From Echinicola arenosa (lineage in GTDB: Bacteria > Bacteroidota > Bacteroidia > Cytophagales > Cyclobacteriaceae), in contig NZ_JACYTQ010000003.1 in the NCBI RefSeq assembly GCF_014841125.1, positions 248,001 through 312,000 on the forward strand: a stretch of DNA of 64,000 bases, given 5' to 3'. The position numbers and the translations under genes were made by a program. Of this stretch, positions 1 through 8,622 are shown in pieces. Under the pieces are notes generated by a model that did no database searches, was not told the origin of the DNA, and saw only the letters and a list, made by a program, of their open reading frames with translations. Every line of letters starts with the position of its first letter. Positions within the stretch are counted from its first letter, which is position 1.

Positions 1-1
1 A

Positions 2-292
2 GCCAGTAAAGCTGCCCTAAACTCAATAGCTAAAACCGCAGCTGCAGAATTGGCTTCAAGAAAAATTAGGGTCAACACCGTAAGCCCTGGGCCAACGAGG
101 ACAAATGTTTTAAACCATTTTTATGGAGAAGATACAGCCAATTCCATTTGGGATAATCTTGCCAATAACATTCCATTAAAAAAGATTGGAACGCCTGAAG
201 ATGTGGCCAAATTAGTGGTGTATCTGAGTAATGGAGATGCCTCTTTCATCACCGGGTCAGATTTTGTGATTGATGGTGGAATGACTTTATAA
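2..292 (+). CDS. SDR-family oxidoreductase, C-terminal part (truncated by window edge)
   Basis: This is the last 96 residues of a short-chain dehydrogenase/reductase, an NAD(P)-dependent Rossmann-fold enzyme. The frame is open to the window edge and starts inside the active-site segment: ASKAAL matches the stretch after the catalytic Tyr, so its Lys is residue 3 here and the Tyr lies off the window. RVNTVSPGPTRT (the PG motif), the late GTPEDVA stretch and the ending ITGSDFVIDGGMTL are classical SDR landmarks. The substrate cannot be told from this part. It runs in the same direction as the downstream ABC-F gene, separated by about 145 bases. Confidence 0.9.
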   Translation, partial: ASKAALNSIAKTAAAELASRKIRVNTVSPGPTRTNVLNHFYGEDTANSIWDNLANNIPLKKIGTPEDVAKLVVYLSNGDASFITGSDFVIDGGMTL

Positions 293-307
293 AAGAAAAT
301 AATTTTG

Positions 308-315
308 TAAGTTTG
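308..315 (+). promoter_or_regulatory. candidate Bacteroidota -7 element before the ABC-F gene
   Basis: The octamer TAAGTTTG fits the Bacteroidota sigma-A -7 consensus TAnnTTTG exactly. No clear TTTG -33 element is at the right spacing, so this is tentative. It would give a leader of about 115 nt before the ABC-F ATG, containing the direct repeat CGGTTTGTG twice just upstream of the gene. Confidence 0.3.
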
Positions 316-437
316 TAAACTAAATTTTCAAAATAGTATGTGAAAAACAATTTCTTTCTGAGCATTTAAAGAAGCCAAACTGCAAAAACGGTTTGTGCAC
401 GGTTTGTGTGATTATTAACCCTTTAAAGAAAGAAATT

Positions 438-2048
438 ATGTTGATCCTACAACAACTTTCATATATACATCCAAACAAGGATTTACTGTTTAACAATGTC
501 AGCCTGACCGTAAATAAGCAAGAAAAAATTGCTTTAATCGGGAATAATGGGGCAGGTAAATCTACCTTACTGAAAATCATTGCTGGAGAATTACCATACT
601 CCGACGGCCAATTAAAAGTTGATTCCGAACCTTATTATATACCTCAGGTTTTCGGCCAGTACAATCACCTGAGCATTGCTCAAGCATTGCGGATTGATGG
701 AAAATTAAACGCTTTAAGAGAAATTTTAGACGGAAGTACCAATGAAGAAAATTTCAATTTACTGAATGATGATTGGTCCATTGAAGAGCGTTGCAAAGAA
801 GCCCTAAACTATTGGCAACTGGATAAGTTGGATCTGTCTCAAAAATTGGAAGCTTTAAGTGGCGGACAAAAAACAAAGGTTTTTCTAGCTAGCATTTACA
901 TTCATCAACCTGACATGATTTTGCTTGATGAACCGAGCAATCATCTGGACATGTCGAGCCGGAGGCTTTTGCATGATTTTATAGCGTCTTCAAAAAGCAC
1001 CTTGATAGTAGTAAGCCACGATAGAAGTTTACTGAACCTATTGGACAGCGTGGGTGAATTAAGTAAAAACGGAATCAAGGTTTTTGGTGGCAACTATGAT
1101 TTTTATGTTGAACAGAAACAGGTAGAGAATAACGCATTGGATCAGGATATTCAGAGCAAAGAAAAAGCATTGCGAAAAGCCAGGGAAAAAGAGCGGGAAA
1201 CCTTGGAGCGCCAACAAAAAAACGATGCACGGGGAAAGAAAAAACAATCCAAAGCAGGTATGGGCAAAGCAATGATGGATAAAATGAAGAATGATGCCGA
1301 GATCAGTAGTTCAAAAATAAAAAACATCCATACCGAAAAAACCGAGGGGATTTCCCAGGAGTTAAGGGAGTTACGATCGATATTGCCCGATATTGATAAA
1401 ATGAAACTTGGCTTTGACAATTCAACCTTACATAAAGGAAAAATACTGTTTACAGCCAAAGACCTCAATTTTGCTTATAGCAGGCGCTTGCTCTGGGAAG
1501 ACAACTTGAATGTTAAAATAACAAGTGGCGAACGCATTGCATTGAAAGGACCAAACGGTTCGGGAAAAACGACATTGATCAAGCTGATTTTAGGCAGTTT
1601 GGAACCGCAAAGGGGAACGCTTTACCGAGCTGATAACAAATCGGTTTATATTGACCAAGACTATTCTTTACTTGACGATAAGCTTAGCGTTTACGAGCAG
1701 GCACAACAGTTCAACATTTCTGCTTTGCATGAACATGAAATTAAAATCAGGCTCAACCGGTTTTTATTTGGAAAAGAAGATTGGAAAAAACCTTGCCGGG
1801 CATTGAGCGGTGGGGAAAGAATGCGTTTGATGCTTTGTTGTTTGACGGTAAGCAATACATCACCTGACATCATCGTTTTGGATGAGCCTACAAATAATTT
1901 GGACATTCAAAACATTCAAATAATGACTGCGGCAATAAATGGATATGAAGGTACATTGATTGTGGTTTCACACGATGATACTTTTTTGGAACAAATAAAT
2001 ATTGAAAGGTCAATTAATTTTAATACAAGTGCAACAGCTAATAGCTAA
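438..2048 (+). CDS. ABC-F family ATP-binding protein
   Basis: Soluble twin-ATPase of the ABC-F class, proteins that act on the ribosome in translation quality control or antibiotic protection rather than in transport. Two ABC domains are complete: Walker A GNNGAGKST, signature LSGGQKTKV and Walker B MILLDEPSNHLD in the first; GPNGSGKTT, LSGGERMRL and IIVLDEPTNNLD in the second. A long, highly charged Lys/Glu-rich linker joins them, as expected for the P-site-interacting arm. No membrane segments are present. I chose the ATG at 438 (536 aa) over the upstream TTG at 393 because MLILQQLSYIHP is a typical ABC-F start and the extension is cysteine-rich and unrelated. The sequence does not show whether it gives drug resistance or is a housekeeping member. 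Confidence 0.9.
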   Translation: MLILQQLSYIHPNKDLLFNNVSLTVNKQEKIALIGNNGAGKSTLLKIIAGELPYSDGQLKVDSEPYYIPQVFGQYNHLSIAQALRIDGKLNALREILDGSTNEENFNLLNDDWSIEERCKEALNYWQLDKLDLSQKLEALSGGQKTKVFLASIYIHQPDMILLDEPSNHLDMSSRRLLHDFIASSKSTLIVVSHDRSLLNLLDSVGELSKNGIKVFGGNYDFYVEQKQVENNALDQDIQSKEKALRKAREKERETLERQQKNDARGKKKQSKAGMGKAMMDKMKNDAEISSSKIKNIHTEKTEGISQELRELRSILPDIDKMKLGFDNSTLHKGKILFTAKDLNFAYSRRLLWEDNLNVKITSGERIALKGPNGSGKTTLIKLILGSLEPQRGTLYRADNKSVYIDQDYSLLDDKLSVYEQAQQFNISALHEHEIKIRLNRFLFGKEDWKKPCRALSGGERMRLMLCCLTVSNTSPDIIVLDEPTNNLDIQNIQIMTAAINGYEGTLIVVSHDDTFLEQINIERSINFNTSATANS

Positions 2049-2109
2049 ATCATCCTAATAGTAATCTGGATACATTGTTGAACGAAAGGGAGTTGAGAAT
2101 AGGGTAATT

Positions 2110-2139
2110 AGGGGAATACTTTTTCCCCTTTGTCTTTTA
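2110..2139 (+). terminator. intrinsic terminator of the ABC-F gene
   Basis: A 7-bp stem (AGGGGAA / TTCCCCT) with a 6-nt loop is followed by TTGTCTTTT, 60 bases after the ABC-F stop. Confidence 0.7.
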
Positions 2140-2637
2140 GAAACGGTAGAGATTATGGTTTTTTACTTATGACTGTGGTATCGATTAATAGAATATTTCC
2201 AAGAATTAATTTACCTGTAGACGGCATGTTCCCAAGACATCCTCTCGTTAAGTGTAGTCTGTGACAAAGTCCGGTAATTCCTATACTGAGGTGCGGGAAT
2301 CATACCTATATCCCTCTGCTAAGAATTAGGTCCTTGGCAGCAATAATTTGTTTTTGTTTTCTTTTGGAAGGTGATCAATGGAAGTTTTCATGAAAAAGGT
2401 ACTTAATAAAAATTCTATGAGCTAAGTTAACTAAAATCATTTAGAGATAAGAAGCAGGATTAAAAGATTATCAAGTGATATATAGAGTTATGCCCAAGTA
2501 TAAAATCACTGAATCCAGTGATGCTTTGGCTTTAAATGTTATCTAGTTTACCAATATTGTGTCAATCAGCAATTGTTTTTTATCCAAAGCTTTGTATTTA
2601 AAGCCTTTTCTATATAAGTATATAAACATCTACAACA
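2140..2637. other. 500-bp gap with no recognisable gene
   Basis: AT-rich sequence with stops in all frames. I see no convincing ORF, RNA or repeat. It must hold the promoter of the downstream lipoprotein gene, but no clear TAnnTTTG element stands out. Confidence 0.4.
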
Positions 2638-3111
2638 ATGAAAACGACCGCTACTTATTTTTCTTTGTCATTTTTCATAATACTCTCCATGCTATTTAGC
2701 CATTGTGGAGAAAAAGAAAGGCCCCGATCAACGATCACTTTATACAATCAACCCTTATCTGTCATACAGGATACCCTAGAGGGGAAATGGGAGCTTCATT
2801 ATGGAATAGGTGGAATCTGTGCTACATGTTATCATGATTTCGGAAATATTTTCTGGGAATTCACTCCTAACGGCCGAATCAAAGGTTATTCAGGAGCTAC
2901 ATTGAAATTGGACACTATACTTATATGGTATAAGGACAGATGGGGATATCCTGATACGGATTCCGCTTATGTCATGGGGTATTTTGATAAATTGGGGTAT
3001 CCCAATGATTATATGGTGGACGGGATCTATAACGATACCCTTATTATCCATACCAATGCCTCCGACGCTATTTTTTATCGGTTTACAAAATTATCTGATG
3101 ATCCACAATAA
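2638..3111 (+). CDS. putative lipocalin-like lipoprotein of unknown function
   Basis: 157-residue exported protein. A hydrophobic signal segment (residues 8-21) ends at Cys24 in MLFSHCGEKE, an imperfect lipobox with His at -1, followed by charged residues as in Bacteroidota surface lipoproteins. The body opens with LEGKWELHYG and contains ICATCYHDFG and FTPNGRIKGY, resembling the start of small lipocalin-like beta-barrel domains. The family is not firmly recognised. It stands alone, with a 500-bp non-coding stretch before it and decayed sequence after it. ATG at 2638 is the only reasonable start. Confidence 0.6.
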   Translation: MKTTATYFSLSFFIILSMLFSHCGEKERPRSTITLYNQPLSVIQDTLEGKWELHYGIGGICATCYHDFGNIFWEFTPNGRIKGYSGATLKLDTILIWYKDRWGYPDTDSAYVMGYFDKLGYPNDYMVDGIYNDTLIIHTNASDAIFYRFTKLSDDPQ

Positions 3112-3600
3112 AGAAAATTGTTCTTTGCTATTGGGATCTATAATCTTACTGCACCATGAATCCATAAATATGAACTGAAACGAAAAGTTATGCATTGCTA
3201 GAGTCAGTACTAATTTTCAGTAATAGCTGAAACTCCGACCAAATGTAGTCTAATACACCTTCTATCCTTGGAATTAATAATCCCAGAAAGCTAAAACTAT
3301 TTTCAGCTATGGGCGATACATATCAAATCAGTGACGAGGAAATGCCTTATTTTCTAATTTTTCAGGTAGTTGGCTAGGTAGTTGTTTTAAATGGAAGGAA
3401 TACAGGGACATTACGTTGGAAAACCTGTTCTGTTGCCGAAAGGAAAAAGGGGTTTATCATTTCGGATACGTGGTTATGAGCAAACATTTGCATCTGGTAT
3501 TTTGACGAATGATGTTATTTGGTAATAAAGTATAATAAGGTGTAGATTCAGTCTACTCCTAGACAGGGCGAGGAGGGATGGGGTATATTGATTACAGGGG

Positions 3601-3660
3601 ATGAGGTTTGCGTCGGAAGATTGAGTCGGAGACTCAAGTTTAGGTGGTCCAGCACCTGTG
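3601..3660. repeat. dispersed repeat fragment (GAGTCGGAGAC family)
   Basis: The segment with GGTTTGCGTCGGAAGATTGA and GAGTCGGAGAC closely matches the repeat near 51855-51892 and 54704-54741, minus a short internal stretch; a further fragment lies near 56200-56215. Here it lies immediately upstream of the antitoxin remnant, where that gene's missing 5' half should be. Confidence 0.6.
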
Positions 3661-3694
3661 CGGAGTGGCGTAGCCCAGATGGCAGGACAACGGG

Positions 3695-3802
3695 ATGACC
3701 TATGAAGAGATATTGGAAGATTTTCCCGAAATAAACAGGGAGCAAACTCAAACCTGTCTTGCCTATGCTGCTGACAGGAAGCATAAAATCCGGGTGGTTT
3801 GA
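3695..3802 (+). pseudogene. DUF433-type antitoxin remnant (C-terminal half)
   Basis: The open frame gives 35 residues starting MTYEEILEDFPEI and ending AADRKHKIRVV, which I recognise as the C-terminal half of DUF433 antitoxins (the P-E-L-T/N-R-E-Q helix followed by a basic tail). The N-terminal half is missing and is replaced upstream by a dispersed repeat fragment. Its TGA overlaps the ATG of the toxin remnant by one base, the usual coupled arrangement of DUF433/DUF5615 pairs. It is unlikely to be functional as it stands. Confidence 0.6.
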
Positions 3803-4186
3803 TGAAAGTATTGTTTGGCGAAAATGTTTCTTTCCGGGTAGTTAACTTGTTAAAAGGTGATTATCCTGAAGTCAAACAGGTCAGGTTGCTAGGTCTGGAA
3901 AATGCCAGTGATTTGAAAATATGAGAAAGAAAATGATTATACAATTATCACTTTTGATGCTGACTTTTATGAACTGGCAAATATAAAGGGGTATACACCA
4001 AAGATCATATGGTTGAGGATGGGAAATACCACGACCAAAAGCATAGCAGAAAAAATGATTAGCATGCAATCAGTGATTGTTGATTTTATATTATCAGATG
4101 ATCTAGAAGAATTGATTGATTTCTTTACACAAGACTTTGATGGTAACCAACTTGGCAAGACACCAAAAGAGATTTCGCCTAGGTGA
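3802..4186 (+). pseudogene. DUF5615-type PIN-like toxin, frameshifted
   Basis: The first frame reads MKVLFGENVSFRVVNLLKGD ... LGLENASDLKI and then stops at 3922. The next frame picks up at 3926 with KENDYTIITFDADFYELA, then GYTPKIIWLRMGNTTTKSIA, and ends at a TGA at 4184-4186. Together this is a full DUF5615 (PIN-like ribonuclease fold) toxin with its conserved FDADF acidic motif, broken by the loss of roughly 8 bases where family members read IWxFA. The canonical DEN near the N-terminus is GEN here, a second likely lesion. It follows the DUF433 remnant, so both halves of the module are decayed. Confidence 0.7.
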
Positions 4187-4648
4187 GATAAGCCTCCTTT
4201 TGCTAATACCTTGGGTATTTGTAAATCCTGTTATAGCGAATGAATAATGATCTTATGACCATATAGTAGTAAAGAGGAGACGTAGTGGCAATGTCCAACT
4301 ATTATTTATTTTTTTGATCTGGGAAAAATCACCTCTTAAAAGAGAGGGGCTGCTCTGTAAGCTGGCTACTCGCTAATAACAGTCACTGACTGTTTTCTTT
4401 ACGCTCATCCCTCCTTTGTAGAGTATTTATTTGTTTTGGGGATATCTATTTTAAGCATTGTACTGTGTCAATAAAGAAGGAAAAGGGTATCTTAAGATAA
4501 AATTTAGCCCAGGCACACCAATTTAAGAATAAAAGGGAGCTTGTCAAAACTTTGGTTAACAGCTATACAAGTTGGTGGTCAAGCGAAAAAAACCATGCAG
4601 CAGGAAATCTCAGAAATGAAATATTATTAATCAATAAAAGAAGCTATC
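4187..4648. other. gap without a recognisable gene
   Basis: About 460 bases between the decayed toxin and the amide hydrolase. No open frame of note. I saw nothing assignable. Confidence 0.3.
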
Positions 4649-5698
4649 ATGAAAAAATCGGTTAGTATTCTAATTGCCCTACTCTTAACATTTATTGGGC
4701 ATGTACCACAATCTAATGCTTGCACAAGAGTTGTCTATAAAGGGCCAAACAACACCGTATTAACAGGTAGAACAATGGATTTTTCAATTGAAATCCCTGC
4801 AAATCAATGGATTTTCCCGAGAGGTATGGCACGTAATGGCGAGGTTGGAAATAATTGCATAGAATGGGTTTCAAAATATGGAAGTGTTGTGGTGAGCTCT
4901 TGGGACATTTCAACACCAGATGGCATGAATGAAAAGGGATTGGTAGCCAATATGCTCTGGCTTGTGGAATCCGAGTACCCAAAATTCAAGATGGACGGTG
5001 ATAAAAAAGGATTGGCTATTTCACTTTGGGCACAATATGTTCTTGATAATTTTGCAACGGTTGCAGAAGCAGTTGAGGCTTTAAAACAGGAGAATTTCGC
5101 TATCGTTTCTGATTTCATTCCAGGAACAGATAAGTTCACAACCGTTCATTTATCAATTTCAGACGCCACAGGAGACAATGCCATATTCGAATACATCAAT
5201 GGCAAATTGGTTATACACCACGATCCTACTTATACGGTAATGACGAATGACCCTCCTTTTGACCAGCAATTGGCCATTGCAAAGTATTGGGAAAATATTC
5301 CAGGGAAAACCTTTTTGCCGGGTTCTGTTACTGCCGCCGACCGCTTTGTAAGAGCTTCATTTTTTATAGATGCTATTCCTCAGACTGACAATACAAGAGT
5401 GGCTGTGGCTAGTGTTTTTAGCGTAATCAGAAATGTTTCAGTGCCATATGGATTTCAAATTGACGGCTATCCAAATTTATCGACAACCCGTTGGCGAGTT
5501 GTTGCTGACCAAAAAAACTTGGTTTATTATTTTGAGACAGCTTTGACACCAAATACTTTTTGGGTTGATTTGAACAAAATCGACTTCAGTGAAAAGGCCA
5601 GTGTGAAAAAATTAGATCTATCGAATAATAAGACCTATTCAGGTGAAACCTCAAGTGAGTTTAAAGAATCCGAGCCGTTCAGGTTCATAGGTATATGA
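4649..5698 (+). CDS. linear amide C-N hydrolase (choloylglycine hydrolase / penicillin V acylase family)
   Basis: Exported Ntn-hydrolase that cuts linear amide bonds (bile-salt hydrolase, penicillin V acylase or acyl-homoserine-lactone acylase types). A signal peptide (residues 1-24, ending QSNA) is followed directly by Cys25, so cleavage would expose the catalytic N-terminal Cys. In mature numbering Arg41, Asp44, Asn200 and probably Arg232 fall at or next to the family's Arg17, Asp20, Asn175 and Arg228 positions. GRTMDF and the TNDPPFDQQL segment are typical. 349 aa is the normal length. Alternatively SNAC could be read as a poor lipobox. The gene stands alone. In a probably non-gut bacterium bile salts are a less likely substrate than acylated amines or lactones; that is inference. 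Confidence 0.85.
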   Translation: MKKSVSILIALLLTFIGHVPQSNACTRVVYKGPNNTVLTGRTMDFSIEIPANQWIFPRGMARNGEVGNNCIEWVSKYGSVVVSSWDISTPDGMNEKGLVANMLWLVESEYPKFKMDGDKKGLAISLWAQYVLDNFATVAEAVEALKQENFAIVSDFIPGTDKFTTVHLSISDATGDNAIFEYINGKLVIHHDPTYTVMTNDPPFDQQLAIAKYWENIPGKTFLPGSVTAADRFVRASFFIDAIPQTDNTRVAVASVFSVIRNVSVPYGFQIDGYPNLSTTRWRVVADQKNLVYYFETALTPNTFWVDLNKIDFSEKASVKKLDLSNNKTYSGETSSEFKESEPFRFIGI

Positions 5699-6310
5699 TA
5701 GTATTGACAATATTGTTGTATGGGCCATTTTAAAGCTCCAAATTCCTGAATTACAGGATCATATTAGCGAACTTTTTAGAAGTTCAATTTTATGTGCTGA
5801 AGGGGTATCTCAACCATTGATTTAAAATGTTAATCCTCCATTATAATGTTATTATCCTCCTTTATTATACAATCTGATTATCTGCTATGATGCCAGTAAC
5901 CATACATCCTTTGCTCAACTTGTAGGAAGCCTGTCTAACTGCCAGGTAGAACTGAAGATTGACGTCGTGGAAACCTAAATCAAACAAAACGATCGTTTCC
6001 ATTCGCTGTTAATCTTTTCTGGTTTAGTTGCGGTTATATTTATTAGTAAAAATGTTTCCTTACCTGTAAATCACTTGTTTAACCTATTAAATGGATCAAC
6101 TCAAGCGTTTATCATATAATTGTTCCTTCAGTAAACATTTATTAAAGCCCCATGCTACAATTTGACCAGAGTAGGATAGAAATCTTTGTGTTCATCGAAA
6201 TATGTTGCAAGAAAGAAAATCTTATCCGAGTTATCTGATCCCTCAACAATTCGAAAAATCAAATCAGCCATTCAGCTCCTTAATAGTTGGAAAAATATTG
6301 GCTTATCGCG
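5699..6310. other. 600-bp gap without a recognisable gene
   Basis: AT-rich, short frames only. No repeat or RNA structure was recognised by eye. Confidence 0.3.
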
Positions 6311-6418
6311 ATGAGGGATAGAAGGATTTCCAAGGTAGCTATCGGAAAACGCCTGTTGGTGAAATCCGCTGCCAAAGCCCAGAAAGCAGTGGACTACCTG
6401 ACTGGTGGAAATGCTTAA
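6311..6418 (+). CDS. possible 35-residue basic peptide or gene remnant
   Basis: The frame reads MRDRRISKVAIGKRLLVKSA and ends KAVDYLTGGNA, very rich in Lys/Arg and Ala. It ends right before an intrinsic terminator shared with the convergent histone-like gene. It may be a real small DNA- or RNA-binding peptide or the 3' end of a lost gene. I do not recognise the family. Confidence 0.3.
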   Translation: MRDRRISKVAIGKRLLVKSAAKAQKAVDYLTGGNA

Positions 6419-6421
6419 AGC

Positions 6422-6447
6422 AAAAAAGGGGATAACCCCCTTTTTTG
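6422..6447. terminator. bidirectional intrinsic terminator
   Basis: A G/C core (GGGG / CCCC) flanked by A6 on the left and T6 on the right, with a short loop. It functions by its sequence on either strand and sits between the convergent small ORF at 6311 and the histone-like gene. Confidence 0.75.
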
Positions 6448-6456
6448 TTCATACGA

Positions 6457-6636
6457 TTATTTGTCCTTGTTTTTGATTTCCTGTACCTCGCTTCGGATTT
6501 CCTGGGCCATGGTCTTCATGGCTTGCATGCCGTTTCTTACACGGGTTCCGGCAGCTTTATTGCCCTGATCATAAAACTTGGTGAAATCTGCTTCCAAGGA
6601 TTCCACTAGTGATTTTAATTCTGAAAATTTACTCAT
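6457..6636 (-). CDS. Hc1-like histone H1 family small protein
   Basis: 59-residue protein, MSKFSELKSLVESLEADFTK at the start and QEIRSEVQEIKNKDK at the end, with NKAAGTRVRNGMQAMKTMAQ in the middle. This matches the small histone H1/Hc1-like nucleoid proteins common in Bacteroidota, which are alpha-helical, lysine-rich and DNA-associated. The start is unambiguous (ATG at 6636), about 30 bases downstream of a TAAATTTG element. The gene ends at the shared terminator. Confidence 0.75.
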   Translation of the reverse strand: MSKFSELKSLVESLEADFTKFYDQGNKAAGTRVRNGMQAMKTMAQEIRSEVQEIKNKDK

Positions 6637-6673
6637 CTTTAAAGTGTTTGTAGTATAAATAAGTTGATGGTTC

Positions 6674-6681
6674 CAAATTTA
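6674..6681 (-). promoter_or_regulatory. candidate -7 element for the histone-like gene
   Basis: Read on the minus strand this is TAAATTTG, a perfect TAnnTTTG match, about 38 bases before the ATG. The -33 element is not clear. Confidence 0.4.
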
Positions 6682-6720
6682 TCCAAAGTGAATGCCAAAT
6701 TACTGCAATACCTTAAGTTT

Positions 6721-6939
6721 TTAGGCTGTTTTTTGCTTGGCAATGCTCCATGAGGCAATTAAGTCCTCCTTTTTAATGAGGTGCTTTGAAAAATCAATGA
6801 CTATTGGATTGCCTTCAGATGTTCTCAGTACAATCCAATCCCTCCCCTCAGCCTCAATAATACTTCCTGAAAGATCCTCTTTGGTGTTGCGGAATCCATT
6901 GCAATAATGGTCTTGAATAATTATTCCAACGTGGGTCAT
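6721..6939 (-). CDS. small conserved hypothetical protein (MTHVGIII family)
   Basis: 72-residue soluble protein with MTHVGIIIQDHYCNG at the start and an AEGRDWIVLRTSEGNPIVIDF core suggestive of a small beta-barrel. The family is not recognised. The evidence that it is a gene is comparative within the window: its start codon, first eight residues and upstream region recur in diverged form at about 7992-8135 (MPHVGIII). Confidence 0.5.
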   Translation of the reverse strand: MTHVGIIIQDHYCNGFRNTKEDLSGSIIEAEGRDWIVLRTSEGNPIVIDFSKHLIKKEDLIASWSIAKQKTA

Positions 6940-7125
6940 ATTGTTATCTTATGGTTCAAACATATGAAAAAAGGGTGATATTTTCATTAAATGAGTTGGA
7001 TACAAAGATTGACCAAAACACCACCTATTAACAGTTTATAATAGATCAATTATTTATGTTAGAACTGGTTATATATGGCTTTTACTGTTTTCTTATGGGC
7101 AAAATTCAAATATTTAAATGGCTTT
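6911..7125. repeat. imperfect direct repeat, copy 1
   Basis: Covers the start and upstream region of the small gene at 6939. It matches 7992-8155 with scattered substitutions (shared blocks TTATTCCAACGTGGG, CAAAGATTGACCAAAACACC, GGTTATATATG). Its tail (GTTTTCTT ... TCAAATATTTAAAT.GCTTTAAGTA) matches 8515-8556. Confidence 0.75.
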
Positions 7126-7483
7126 AAGTAACGATGGCTACAATAATCAAAATGAGGCATATGGAGGTATAAAAACATCCCGTAAATGAAAGAACATGTC
7201 TTCTTAAAAGCCTTCTGGAGAGTTCCTGTATAGAATGAGTGGATTCTTTTTTCCCTTTTTGACCATTTTTTTTATGATGAAACCTTTTGGATTTTTCAAC
7301 CAGGTAAACTTCCAAAACCCAGGCCAAAAGGCACAAGAAAGCTGCTCCCAGCAAATACCTGGTGTCCAATTGGTAGCCTGTTACCAAAAAGGACAAGACT
7401 GTAACCCCTAGTGCACAAAATTTAATGGAAGTGGAGATTCCCGTTGGTTTTGCATCTTTTGAAAAATGGAATAAGTCTTTCAT
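7124..7483 (-). CDS. small membrane protein of unknown function
   Basis: From the ATG at 7483 the product is 119 residues (MKDLFHFSKDAKPTG...), with three hydrophobic stretches: TSIKFCALGVTVLSFLVTGY, YLLGAAFLCLLAWVLEVYLV and CFYTSICLILIIVAIV at the C-terminus. A Lys-rich loop (FHHKKNGQKGKKES) lies between the second and third. A longer version would need a TTG at 7546. It lies upstream of the small gene at 6939 on the same strand, separated by repeat copy 1. I do not recognise the family. Confidence 0.55.
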   Translation of the reverse strand: MKDLFHFSKDAKPTGISTSIKFCALGVTVLSFLVTGYQLDTRYLLGAAFLCLLAWVLEVYLVEKSKRFHHKKNGQKGKKESTHSIQELSRRLLRRHVLSFTGCFYTSICLILIIVAIVT

Positions 7484-7558
7484 CAAAAGTTGTGGTTTAT
7501 AAAATTCAAAAATTACAGATTTGAATTTATTATTGAAATACCCCAAAAGGGGTATATT

Positions 7559-7976
7559 TTATATGTTTCGTGTGTTTATAAACAATAATGTCTTGGGGAT
7601 GAAGAAATTTCGGATAAATAGAAAGTATTGAACAGGTTCTTTCTTAAGAAGGCTAAATCTAGATGAACATTCATTACAAACTGCAGTACTTGGAGGAGTA
7701 ATAGACCTTATTGAATATTTTTCCAAGGCAACCACAAAAGGCTTGTTCGCTTTGTTATATAAAAATAGGGGAAAGGAATAAAGAAATATTCCCAAAGTAT
7801 TTATCTCTATTTGCGTCTTACCTGATGCATGAACCAGGTAGAACAAAAAGGTACATTCTTCCCATTCATACATTCCTGCATAATAGCTTGTTTTTGACCT
7901 GATGTCCGTCCATGCCAGTTCCACATCGGTCCCTATGAGGCACCTGCTAATTACATAAAAGTCTCCAAGAGGTGGA
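7559..7976 (-). pseudogene. possible degraded hypothetical gene fused to a duplicated start
   Basis: An open minus-strand frame contains GDFYVISRCLIGTDVELAWT and YEWEECTFLFYLVHASGKTQ followed by EINTLGIF, which reads like real protein, but it has no in-frame start (a TAA lies just upstream). A different frame just upstream starts MPHVGIIIPKGN at 8015, the duplicated start of the 6939 gene, and stops after 22 residues. It looks like a deletion or recombination scar that joined the beginning of one small gene to the inside of another. Low confidence because no family is recognised. Confidence 0.3.
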
Positions 7977-7991
7977 CAAATTTCCTTTTGG

Positions 7992-8556
7992 AATGATTAT
8001 TCCAACGTGGGGCATATTTCTATCGTAAGATTCAAACATATGAAAAAAGAGGGACATTTTCAGCAAATGAGCTGATGACAAAGATTGACCAAAACACCAT
8101 CTATTAATAGTTTAATAGATCAATTAATTAAGGCATAGCTGGTTATATATGTTTTAAATTGGTTTTATGTGTATGTTGTTTATTGATTATTTTAAGCAAT
8201 GCAATTCAGTATATTGAAAATATATTTATTTAAAAATGTATTTTATATTCTTTTTTTTGTTGTATATTTACATCGGTTAGGTGATGAGATGTTTTCAAGT
8301 GGTTTAAGGTCTAATGTAATGATAGGTCATATTTACTTGATCAGGAAATGGATAATTTTTTCTATCCTACCCGTTTTTTAGTTTGGATAGACTGATTGGG
8401 GATGTAAATGACATAAAATTTACAGTGAGACTTTGCTAGCTTGAGCATTTTAATCACTGGAGAATAAATTCTCTACTTCATAATTTGAATCAGGATAAGT
8501 CTTTGGCTTATCCTGTTTTCTTTTGGCCTAAACTCAAATATTTAAATTGCTTTAAG
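7992..8556. repeat. imperfect direct repeat, copy 2, with an internal 355-bp insertion
   Basis: Positions 7992-8155 match copy 1 and 8511-8556 match the end of copy 1. The 8156-8510 stretch is absent from copy 1. That insert carries a 60-codon AT-rich ORF (8199-8381) that I do not consider convincing, and a hairpin. Confidence 0.65.
8492..8524 (+). terminator. putative intrinsic terminator
   Basis: An 8-bp perfect stem AGGATAAG / CTTATCCT with a 7-nt loop, followed on the plus strand by GTTTTCTTTT. It may also end readthrough from the minus-strand EEP gene, though no U-tract follows in that direction. Confidence 0.5.
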
Positions 8557-8622
8557 TATTGGGATATGTAACTAAAAGAAAACTATGTCTTTATTTTTAA
8601 TATTGTTGTTTAGATTTATTGA

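Noticed and set aside
438-2048. Calling the ABC-F protein a specific antibiotic-resistance determinant
   Set aside because: The motifs only establish the ABC-F class; resistance members cannot be separated from housekeeping ones without phylogeny.
3391-3525. N-terminal half of the DUF433 antitoxin
   Set aside because: The frame (EYRDITLE or VGKPVLL in another phase) faintly recalls the family start, but no single frame continues, so it is too weak to annotate.
8199-8381. 60-codon plus-strand ORF (MQFSILKIYLF...)
   Set aside because: Composed almost wholly of Phe/Ile/Leu/Tyr from AT-rich DNA, no family, and lies in an inserted segment absent from repeat copy 1.
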